From a bacterium (GTDB taxonomy: Bacteria; Zhuqueibacterota; Zhuqueibacteria; Oleimicrobiales; Geothermoviventaceae), in the NCBI GenBank assembly GCA_028275345.1, contig JAPWUV010000003.1, positions 293,587 to 357,586 of the forward strand: a stretch of DNA of 64,000 nucleotides. The letters are read 5' to 3'. The notes below the pieces were generated by a model. The model searched no databases. It had not been told where the DNA came from and saw only the letters and a list, made by a program, of their open reading frames with translations. Both the position numbers and the translations under genes were made by a program. Of the stretch, positions 25,838-33,149 are shown one piece after another (positions within the stretch are counted from its first letter, which is position 1; every line of letters begins with the position of its first letter).

Positions 25838-27649
25838 ATGGCCATCATGAACAAGATGCGGGAGCACATGGCGGTGATCCTGTTCATCGTGCTCCTGTTA
25901 TTCCTGGCGAGCATGACCATCGGCGGTTTGGTGGGAGGCGCCAACATCGTGGATATCATCTTCGGCCGTAACCCGAACGCCGTCGCAGAGGTCAATGGGA
26001 AGAACATTCCTTTCGACCGGTTCTACCGAGCGTACCAGCAGGAAATCATCAATTACCGCGAGCAGACGGGTCGGGAGCCGGAGGGCTTCCAGCTGGAGAC
26101 CCTCGAGGATCAGGTTTTCGAGGGCATGGTCCAGAATGTCATCCTGACGGAAGTCCTCCGGAAGAAGGGCATCAAGGTTTACGATGACGAGGTCGTGTTT
26201 GAGATCTTCAACAATCCTCCGGACATCTTGAGGCAGAACCCCGTTTTTCAGGATTCGACGGGCGCCTTCGACATCAACCGGTATCACGAGATTCTGAGGA
26301 ACCCGGAAGCGGACTGGCGTCCCGTCGAGGACTACGTCCGCTCTACGCTCCCGCTGCGCAAGCTACAACGCGAGATCCTCTCCTCTGTGCGCGTCACAGA
26401 GGAGGAGATTCGACAGGAGTTCCTTCGCCGCAACGCCAAGGTCAAGGTTCGCTACGTGGTTTTCGATGCTCAGGCCTATCAGAGCCAGGTGGGACCCATA
26501 TCCGATGAGGAAGTAGCCAAGTACTACGAGCAGCATCGGAACGAATTCAGCGAGCCGGAGAAGCGCCGGATCCGGTACGTGTTCATCGAGAACAAACCCT
26601 CCCCGAGCGACTCGGCCGAAACCTGGCAGACGGCCGAGGATCTGCTCGCGCGGGCCCGTCAGGGTGAGGACTTCGCCGAGCTGGCCAAGGCCCACTCGGA
26701 GGATGAGGGAACGGCGGAGAAGGGCGGTGATCTTGGGTTCTTCGGGCGCGGGACAATGGTCAAACCCTTTGAGGATGCGGCCTTTGGCGCCAGACCCGGA
26801 GAGATTGTTGGGCCGGTCCAGACCTCTTACGGCCTCCACCTGATCAAGGTAGAAGCGCGCCGGAAGGAGGGGGACAAAGAGGAAGTGCAAGCTCGGCACA
26901 TCCTCTTGAAATTCAAGCCCTCGGTACAGACGGTGGAGGCGGCTCGCTCGCGTGCGGAGTACATTGCCACGCAGGCCAAGGAGGTGGGCTTGCGGCAGGC
27001 CGCACAGGCAGAAAGCTTACGGGTGGATGACTCGGGATTCTTCGTAGAGGGAGGATTCATCCCCGGGATTGGCCTGAACCGCCGGATTTCTAACTTTGTC
27101 TTCCACAATCGCGAGGGGGCGGTCTCGGAAGTCTACGAGACGGAGCGCGGGTTCTACGTGGTAGAAGTGGCTGAGATTCAGAAGGCGCGAGTCCGGCCGC
27201 TGGAAGAAGTGAAGGCGCAGATCCAGGCTATCCTCCGGCAGCAGAAGAGCTTTGATCTGGCGGGTGAGGCTTGTCGCGAAGCCTTCGAGAAGATCAAGCG
27301 CGGGGGTTCTCTGTTCGACATTGTCTCGGATCCCGCGCGCGTGCGCGAGCCGGAGCCCTTCACGATGCGCGGGCCTGTTTCCGGGATTGGGACGGACTAC
27401 AGCTTCATCGGCGCCGCTTTTGCTCTCGAACCCGGCGAGATCTCGCCTCCCGTGAAGGGAACTCGAGGCTGGTATCTCGTCGAGCTGATTAGCCGGGATC
27501 CGTTTGACGAGGAGGCGTACCAGAAGGCGCGTCCCCAACTCTACAACGACCTCCTGCGGCAGAAGCGCATGCAGGCCTATTCCCAGTGGTTGGCTTCCCT
27601 GAAAGAAGCCGCGGAGGTGAAGGATTATCGCTACTACTTCTTCCGATGA
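25838..27649 (+). CDS. PpiD/SurA-like periplasmic peptidyl-prolyl isomerase chaperone
   Basis: The 603-residue product has a single N-terminal membrane anchor (about 10-34) and a SurA-N-like chaperone domain opening with VAEVNGKNIPFDRFYRAY. A parvulin (PPIC) domain spans about 240-350, with EDEGTAEKGGDLGFFGRG and PVQTSYGLHLIKV. A second, more divergent parvulin-like repeat starts at ARHILLKFKPS, and a C-terminal SurA-like helix ends the protein. Architecture matches PpiD-type membrane-anchored foldases that help proteins leaving the Sec channel. AGGAG lies 8 bases upstream of the ATG. It ends at a terminator shared with the convergent minus-strand unit. Confidence 0.9.
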   Translation: MAIMNKMREHMAVILFIVLLLFLASMTIGGLVGGANIVDIIFGRNPNAVAEVNGKNIPFDRFYRAYQQEIINYREQTGREPEGFQLETLEDQVFEGMVQNVILTEVLRKKGIKVYDDEVVFEIFNNPPDILRQNPVFQDSTGAFDINRYHEILRNPEADWRPVEDYVRSTLPLRKLQREILSSVRVTEEEIRQEFLRRNAKVKVRYVVFDAQAYQSQVGPISDEEVAKYYEQHRNEFSEPEKRRIRYVFIENKPSPSDSAETWQTAEDLLARARQGEDFAELAKAHSEDEGTAEKGGDLGFFGRGTMVKPFEDAAFGARPGEIVGPVQTSYGLHLIKVEARRKEGDKEEVQARHILLKFKPSVQTVEAARSRAEYIATQAKEVGLRQAAQAESLRVDDSGFFVEGGFIPGIGLNRRISNFVFHNREGAVSEVYETERGFYVVEVAEIQKARVRPLEEVKAQIQAILRQQKSFDLAGEACREAFEKIKRGGSLFDIVSDPARVREPEPFTMRGPVSGIGTDYSFIGAAFALEPGEISPPVKGTRGWYLVELISRDPFDEEAYQKARPQLYNDLLRQKRMQAYSQWLASLKEAAEVKDYRYYFFR

Positions 27650-27755
27650 GGCGGAGGGATTTGCGACTCAAGTGTGGCCCATTGCTTCCGATAATAGGAA
27701 CGCAAGGTTGAGCCTCTGCTTCCCCTCCCGGTTTTGAGGTAGCACCTTGCTCGCG

Positions 27756-27793
27756 GAAACCCCCGGCGCCCACCCCGTCGGGGGTTTCGCTTT
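27756..27793. terminator. Bidirectional terminator between convergent genes
   Basis: A perfect 10-bp stem GAAACCCCCG (27756-27765) / CGGGGGTTTC (27779-27788) with a 13-base loop, followed by GCTTTTC on the plus side. It lies between the chaperone stop at 27649 and the radical SAM stop at 27847, so it can serve both strands. Confidence 0.8.
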
Positions 27794-27846
27794 TCTCGCG
27801 AGGGGAAAACGTGGGTTTGGCCAGCGGATTGGGGACCGCCACCTGA

Positions 27847-28923
27847 TTAGGCTCGACCCCGGTGAATTTGCAGGCGACGCACAGCGCTGCGGAGGTGGAA
27901 GAGGCGTTCGAGATTCTCCCGAAGCTCCCTCCCGTCCCTCGGGTGGACCAATAGGTAACGCTGGGTGTAGCAGGTGGTCCAGCATCCCCGGCAGCGTCGG
28001 TAGGCAACGAGCCGCCGCCGATACTCCGGACCCTCCAGGATCTCGTCCAGGGGGGAGGAATGGAGATTTCCGATCGGGCCTCCCCAGCACAGGTGAACAT
28101 CCCCGTTTTCCATGACCGTGAGACGGGTAGAGAGAAGCGGGTCGTCCACGAAGGCGCAAATCGAAGAGGTCCCGCTCCGCAAGAAGATCTCGATCCCCCG
28201 CAGGAAGCTGGGCAGATTCAGGATATCCGGGTGGCCGGCGAGCTTTTCGAGCGTGCTTGCCAGTTGGGGCGTGGGCCGCAGACGGAGTTCGTCGTCGGAA
28301 CGGGTGGTCTCCGTGAGGCTGTGATACAGCCCGAGAGTGACTTTCCAACCGAGATCCGTGGCCCGGGAAACAATCTCTGGCACCTGAGACACATTCAGCG
28401 CGCTGAGCACTACGTTCACGTACAGGAGCGAGGAGGAATTGCCCTTCCAGCGGGACAAGAGGCCCATGTGGCGCAACACGGTGTCGCTGAAGTTCGGAAC
28501 TCCCCGGAGGTTGTCGCCTACCGGGCCCAACCCGTCCAGTGAGGTTTGGATGTTGATCCCCAGCTCGAGAGCAATCCGACCCACGCGCTCGATCACCGAA
28601 GTCTGGTGATACAGGCCAGTGACGAGCGTGGTGGAAATGGCGAAGGTCTGAGCGGCCAGAGGCAGCATCTCGGCAAGTTCGGGGACGAGGGTGGGTTCCC
28701 CGCCGGAAAGGAACCCGATGTACGCACCGTATTCCCTGAGTCGCTGGAGGATCTTCTGGAAAGCTGCCCGATCCATGCTGGCAGGCTCCGTGCGGCGCTC
28801 GTAGACTCGGCACTGGCGGCACCGCTGAGAACACAGTCGGGTCAGACGAACCTCCGTGCTCGTGTTCAGCGGGCGCTGCCAGAAGGCGTTGGCGAGGGCG
28901 CGTCCGAGCGGCGACGGCTTCAT
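27847..28923 (-). CDS. Radical SAM protein with C-terminal SPASM-like cysteines
   Basis: The 358-residue protein has the radical SAM cluster motif C31-x3-C35-x2-C38 (LCSQRCRQC), the SGGEPTL S-adenosylmethionine-binding strand and an NIQTSLDG strand. The C-terminal part has extra cysteines (SSIC, HLCW, then RCRGCWTTCYT), consistent with an auxiliary iron-sulfur cluster as in SPASM/twitch proteins. Such enzymes modify peptides or small molecules by radical chemistry; the substrate here is unknown. The ATG at 28923 overlaps the stop of the upstream glycosyltransferase (ATGA) and has a G-rich site 7 bases upstream. A longer open frame to 29322 has no family similarity. Confidence 0.87.
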   Translation of the reverse strand: MKPSPLGRALANAFWQRPLNTSTEVRLTRLCSQRCRQCRVYERRTEPASMDRAAFQKILQRLREYGAYIGFLSGGEPTLVPELAEMLPLAAQTFAISTTLVTGLYHQTSVIERVGRIALELGINIQTSLDGLGPVGDNLRGVPNFSDTVLRHMGLLSRWKGNSSSLLYVNVVLSALNVSQVPEIVSRATDLGWKVTLGLYHSLTETTRSDDELRLRPTPQLASTLEKLAGHPDILNLPSFLRGIEIFLRSGTSSICAFVDDPLLSTRLTVMENGDVHLCWGGPIGNLHSSPLDEILEGPEYRRRLVAYRRCRGCWTTCYTQRYLLVHPRDGRELRENLERLFHLRSAVRRLQIHRGRA

Positions 28924-30137
28924 CCGAGATCCCCCCGACGCAGGCCCTCTTCTGCGAGCGCCGCATCCTCCCGGGCACGAGAATCCTCGGACATGGAGGG
29001 CCCCAAGGTCCGGCCCTTCCACGTGAAGCGGCCGAAGGTGCCGCCCAGCCCGACGACCACGACGTAGAGTGGCTGCAGCACGGCCCAGAGGGGGAAGTAT
29101 CCGAGCAGATCTTTTCGCCCGAAAATGTGCGCCGCACGGAGGGCCAGGAACCACTCCGCCAGGATCTTGCCGAGGCCAGCCAGGAGGAAGGGCATTGGCC
29201 TTCCGGCCAGCAGGCCGAGCGGCAGGCCGAGGAGCACCAGCGCGTTGGCAGCGAAGGTGGCCATGGCGTAGAGGAAAAAGGGGCGATTCAAGACGTACTG
29301 GTAGACCCCATTGGAGGCCCACCGTCGCCGCTGATTGAGGAGGCCTCGCCAGGTGCGCTGCGGCTGCGTGACAACCCGGCCCCCCTGCTCGAAGGCGAAT
29401 CGGATCCTCCAGGAGGTCTGCCGCCTGATCAATTGCAGGAGCAGAACGTCATCCCCGGAGACCCGATGCCTCACTTGACGGTAACCTCCCACCTCCAGGA
29501 ACGCTTGCTTTCGGTACGCCAGATTCTGTCCCGAGCCGGCAAGAGGGTAGCCCACCTGGCAACTGCCGGCGGCCGCACCCATCAGGAGGAGGAAATCGAT
29601 CGCCTGAAGACCCTCGAAGAGGGATAGGTGCTGTCCCGGCGCACCGATTTGGGAGAAGCCCACCACCATCCCGGTTTCCGCATCGAAGTGGCGCGCGATG
29701 GTCTGGATCCAAGTTGGGGGCACCCTGCAATCGGCGTCGGTCACCAGGATGATCTCACCGCGCGCAGACTTCACGCCGGTCTCGAGCGCGTACTTCTTCG
29801 GCGCCATGCCCGGCGGGGGAGAGGTGGCGTGAAGCAAATGGAAATTCGGCGAAGCCTCGCAGAATCGGGTCACGATCTCTTCCGTCCGGTCCGAGGAGCC
29901 GTCGTTGACGACGATAACTTCGTATTTGCCACTCGGGTAGGTCTGGCGGGTGAGGTCGGACAGGACCTCGCCGATGTGGGCTTGCTCGTTGCGCGCCGCG
30001 ATCACAACGGACACACTCGGACTGGACCTGCTTCCATCCCGTCGCGGTCTTCGGAAAAGACCAGCGAGGAACACGACCAGACCCAGCGAATACAGCCCAA
30101 CCGCCACCGCAGTCAGATGGACGAGCCAGTTGAGCAA
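28920..30137 (-). CDS. Membrane glycosyltransferase family 2 (second of tandem pair)
   Basis: The product of about 405 residues has an N-terminal membrane helix and a GT-A catalytic domain: VSVVIAARNE, VVNDGSSD, the DxD motif in TDADC, SGDDV acceptor loop and QRRRWAS (QxxRW). Three to four C-terminal helices follow. This matches processive or polyprenyl-linked GT2 enzymes using nucleotide sugars at the inner-membrane cytosolic face. I chose the TTG at 30137 because GGAGG lies exactly 6 bases before it, and the protein then begins LLNWLVH, like the VFNWIVV start of its paralogue; an ATG at 30185 would overlap the upstream gene more. It overlaps the upstream gene by 25 bases. Confidence 0.88.
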   Translation of the reverse strand: MLNWLVHLTAVAVGLYSLGLVVFLAGLFRRPRRDGSRSSPSVSVVIAARNEQAHIGEVLSDLTRQTYPSGKYEVIVVNDGSSDRTEEIVTRFCEASPNFHLLHATSPPPGMAPKKYALETGVKSARGEIILVTDADCRVPPTWIQTIARHFDAETGMVVGFSQIGAPGQHLSLFEGLQAIDFLLLMGAAAGSCQVGYPLAGSGQNLAYRKQAFLEVGGYRQVRHRVSGDDVLLLQLIRRQTSWRIRFAFEQGGRVVTQPQRTWRGLLNQRRRWASNGVYQYVLNRPFFLYAMATFAANALVLLGLPLGLLAGRPMPFLLAGLGKILAEWFLALRAAHIFGRKDLLGYFPLWAVLQPLYVVVVGLGGTFGRFTWKGRTLGPSMSEDSRAREDAALAEEGLRRGDLG

Positions 30138-31294
30138 TTTGCGCCTCCGAGGGTTACGGCCGAAGAGAAAGTACGCCCTTTCCATTCAAAAGCCGCAAGC
30201 TGACCCGCAGCCCCGAAGATGGCGACGTAAAGCGCGTGGACGGGTGAGACCAGGGGTACGAGCCACCAGGCCGCGCGGAACTGGAGCGCCTTTGCCCCTT
30301 CACACACCAGGGCTGTTTCCGGGAGCGATTTCAGCAACCAGATCAGCACGAGAGGCAAGACATTCCCCGAGAGGCCGGCCGAAAGCATGGCGCCCAAGAA
30401 TCCGGCGTTGAACAGGTAGAGACCGGCCAGTAACAGGCGCATCGGCACTGGGTAGAGCAGGGCCTTGGACGCATGCCGGATCCTCTGGTTCCAGAATGCG
30501 CGGGAAGTCCCCACGGGCTCTGCGGGCACATGGGCGTCGGGGGCGAAGGCGTATCGGATCTTCCAGCTCGTCTCCTCCCGGACTCGGGACAGGAACAGAT
30601 CATCATCGCCGGAGGGGATGCCGGCGTATTTCCCGAAGCCGTTCAGCTCGAGAAAGAGGCTCCTGCGGTAGGCCAGATTGCGTCCCGTGCAGGTGAGCGG
30701 GTAGCCGAGGCCGAGACTGCCCGCAGCCACGGCAGCCAGCGCCAGCGAATCCAAGCGATACAGGAGCTCCTGCCACTTGTGGAGTTTCGCAGCGGTCAAG
30801 GGGGAAAAGCCGATCGCCAGGCCGGTCTGGCGATCGAACAGCCGGACCATCGATGCCACCCACCGCGGTCCCGGCCTACAGTCGGCGTCGGTTGTGAGGA
30901 CGATTTCCGCCGAGGTGTGCTCGATTGCCCGGCTCAGCGCGTATTTCTTGGGGGCGAATCCGGCGGGCACCTGATCGATCCGGAGCAACTTCACCTGCAA
31001 GTCGTGCTGCCCCTCCGCGACCTGTCTGACGATCTCGCCCGTGCCATCTTCGGAGCGATCGTCCACGATCAGGATTTGGAGTCGGTCCGGCGGATAGTCC
31101 TGATTCAGCAAGCTGCGGAGACAGGCCTCGATGTTCTTGGCCTCGTTGCGAGCGGCCACGACCACGGCCGCGGGCGGGAAGCTTTCGGTAGAAACCTTGG
31201 AGGCGTCCCGAAGCGCGTCCCGGATGCCCCGGCGGAGCAATAGCAAAGCCATCGCGTACAGCGTGGCCCCCGCCACGACGATCCAGTTGAACAC
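30113..31294 (-). CDS. Membrane glycosyltransferase family 2 (first of tandem pair)
   Basis: The product of about 393 residues is a paralogue of the next gene. It has an N-terminal helix, AVVVAARNEAKNIEACL, VDDRSEDGT, TTDADCRPGP (DxD), PSGDDDLFL, and WNQRIRHASK in the place of QxxRW (QRIRH, a weakened version). The C-terminal region has several membrane helices and shares a FxWKGRTF ending with its neighbour. The GTG at 31294 has GGAGGT 6 bases before it; an open frame runs further upstream but has no similarity to the family. It starts 26 bases after the Wzi-like gene stop. Confidence 0.88.
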   Translation of the reverse strand: MFNWIVVAGATLYAMALLLLRRGIRDALRDASKVSTESFPPAAVVVAARNEAKNIEACLRSLLNQDYPPDRLQILIVDDRSEDGTGEIVRQVAEGQHDLQVKLLRIDQVPAGFAPKKYALSRAIEHTSAEIVLTTDADCRPGPRWVASMVRLFDRQTGLAIGFSPLTAAKLHKWQELLYRLDSLALAAVAAGSLGLGYPLTCTGRNLAYRRSLFLELNGFGKYAGIPSGDDDLFLSRVREETSWKIRYAFAPDAHVPAEPVGTSRAFWNQRIRHASKALLYPVPMRLLLAGLYLFNAGFLGAMLSAGLSGNVLPLVLIWLLKSLPETALVCEGAKALQFRAAWWLVPLVSPVHALYVAIFGAAGQLAAFEWKGRTFSSAVTLGGANCSTGSSI

Positions 31295-31320
31295 AGGCGC
31301 ACCTCCAATTGGATCGCCAG

Positions 31321-33045
31321 TCAGTAGTTTAGGCGGAAGGAGGCTACGAAAGACCGGCCATGGGCCCGACGTCCGGCCTGATGGCCTAAGTTCACCATCC
31401 ACGTCTGATGGTAGCGCAACACCACAAAGAGATCGCGTCGGATCTGATGACGGACCTCGCAGCCGACCGTGGTTTGCTTTTCGACAATCCCTGAGAGAAA
31501 CGACTTGTTGGGGCCATCGGCGGTCGTGTGCGCCCGGGCAACGGACCCTTCCCCCTTTCGGATACGTGACAGCCAGAGGAGCGCGCGAAAGTCCCGGCCA
31601 AGGTACTTGCTGATCTCGGTGAACCACTCGTCCGCGTTGGGCCCCAGCGGGTTGCCGATGATCTGGTCGTAATGCTGGTATCGGTTGATGGAATCGTAGT
31701 GGGTATAGACGTACGGTTCGATCCGGGTGTATTCGACCCGTATGTGCGAGTCCCGGATCCCAACCGGATCGAGCCAGTGAATGCCCAAAAGGAAGGCGAA
31801 CTTGTTCCCCCAGTACCGCAGGGGGGAGGCCGAGAGAGTGAGATCGTCGATCAGAAGCTCTCCGTAGCCGGCAAGTCCCGGCCTCGCTCGCCACCAAAAG
31901 TCGAAGCTGAGGTTGTTGTTGTCCCGGTCCCCGAGATGGTGCTCCGCCACGTGGTAGGGCATGACGGGATTCAGGTAGGACCATTCTAGCCCGCGCAAGC
32001 CGTACACGACGGTTTCGCTTGCGCCAAGGAGGAGGTTCTCTCGCGCCAGCCAGTCGATGCGGTGTGCCGCCAGATACTTCTGACCGAAGGGACTGCGCAG
32101 CCCGGCATGCAAGTACGTGAAGCGGAAGCGGGTCCATTTGGCGTCCAGGCGGACGAAGTCGAAGGGAGGGATGTTCCCTGAGAGGGTCAGGGCACCCCGT
32201 GCACTCGGACCCCACCAGAGGGATCCGTGTCCCGCTTGAAAACCGAACCAGCGGGTCCGGCCGGCCAGGTAGGCCGTGGCCTGATCGGTGTACACGGTCT
32301 TTCCCGATGTGATGAGGGGAAGTCCCTGGCCCGGGTCGAAACGCTCTTTCTTTGGGACTTCCCCCCCGCGGGTGGCCGTATTGCGGGCGTCGAGGTAGAA
32401 CCACAGGCTTCGGGAGAGGGATCCCCGCGCGAGGATGCCTCCGGTTGTGAGGGATTTGAGCTCGGCGGGCTGGTAGGCCGTACCCCGCCGGGACCGAACG
32501 TCCTCGTACAGAAGCGCGTCGATGTGCGCCCGGAGTGTACTGTCCGTGATCGAGAGCAGATGCGTTTCCGCAGCAGCTGCTGGCAAGGCGATCCCGCGGT
32601 CTCGCAATTCCTCGGAGAAGTCGCCGATGAGTTGCACGAGAAGTCCCCATTCGGCACGGCCGAGAAATGGAGCCGAGCGGCTTGTGTGCTCCCAGCAACG
32701 GGCAAGCCCCTGGGCCAGATCTTCGCGCAGCCACGGGCCCACTGAAATCTCGAGGGGACTCAAGAGGCCACGGGTGGTAAGCCTCTGAATGAAGTCGAAA
32801 GACCAGTGATCCCGATAGAGCTCCACGGTCTGTGCCGACGCCAGGCCGAAAAACGCCAGCAACAAGCCGAGCACGAGGGAGGAAGCTTCAAAACAAGCCG
32901 GACGGCCCCGTGCGGGCCGGTGCCGGTCCTTTCCTCGCTCTGTTGCCCGGGATGGGCCGGCTTGGGCTGCGGCAGCTCCCCGGAAGAGAGGGCCTTTGCC
33001 TTCCTCAGCCAAGAGCGGGGCCCGGCGTCCATTGCGGCGGCACAT
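31321..33045 (-). CDS. Outer-membrane beta-barrel protein resembling capsule assembly protein Wzi
   Basis: The protein of up to 574 residues has a hydrophobic export segment (VLGLLLAFFGLASAQ), then YRDHWSFDFIQRLTTRGLL, an N-terminal helix pattern of Wzi-family proteins. Strand-rich segments follow, with WFGFQAGHGSLWWGPS, LEWSYLNPVMPYH and DRDNNNLSFDFWW, and it ends in ASFRLNY, an outer-membrane barrel terminus. Wzi binds capsule polysaccharide at the surface. The start is uncertain: the ATG at 33045 has GGAGGGGAG upstream but leaves about 70 Arg/Ala/Pro-rich residues before the signal helix, and no better in-frame start is close to it. Its linkage to two glycosyltransferases supports a surface-polysaccharide role. 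Confidence 0.78.
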   Translation of the reverse strand: MCRRNGRRAPLLAEEGKGPLFRGAAAAQAGPSRATERGKDRHRPARGRPACFEASSLVLGLLLAFFGLASAQTVELYRDHWSFDFIQRLTTRGLLSPLEISVGPWLREDLAQGLARCWEHTSRSAPFLGRAEWGLLVQLIGDFSEELRDRGIALPAAAAETHLLSITDSTLRAHIDALLYEDVRSRRGTAYQPAELKSLTTGGILARGSLSRSLWFYLDARNTATRGGEVPKKERFDPGQGLPLITSGKTVYTDQATAYLAGRTRWFGFQAGHGSLWWGPSARGALTLSGNIPPFDFVRLDAKWTRFRFTYLHAGLRSPFGQKYLAAHRIDWLARENLLLGASETVVYGLRGLEWSYLNPVMPYHVAEHHLGDRDNNNLSFDFWWRARPGLAGYGELLIDDLTLSASPLRYWGNKFAFLLGIHWLDPVGIRDSHIRVEYTRIEPYVYTHYDSINRYQHYDQIIGNPLGPNADEWFTEISKYLGRDFRALLWLSRIRKGEGSVARAHTTADGPNKSFLSGIVEKQTTVGCEVRHQIRRDLFVVLRYHQTWMVNLGHQAGRRAHGRSFVASFRLNY

Positions 33046-33149
33046 ACTCCCCTCCGCCTCGGGGGCTACTGGCGCGGCCGGCTGAAGCGGAATAGCGGGC
33101 GCTCTGCACGGGTGTCGCGGCAGAGGTGGGACGATCCGGTCGATCCGCA

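Noticed and set aside
31295-32734. Upstream extension of the first GT2 frame
   Set aside because: It overlaps the Wzi-like gene on the same strand, lacks GT2 similarity, and the GTG at 31294 has an optimal ribosome-binding site.
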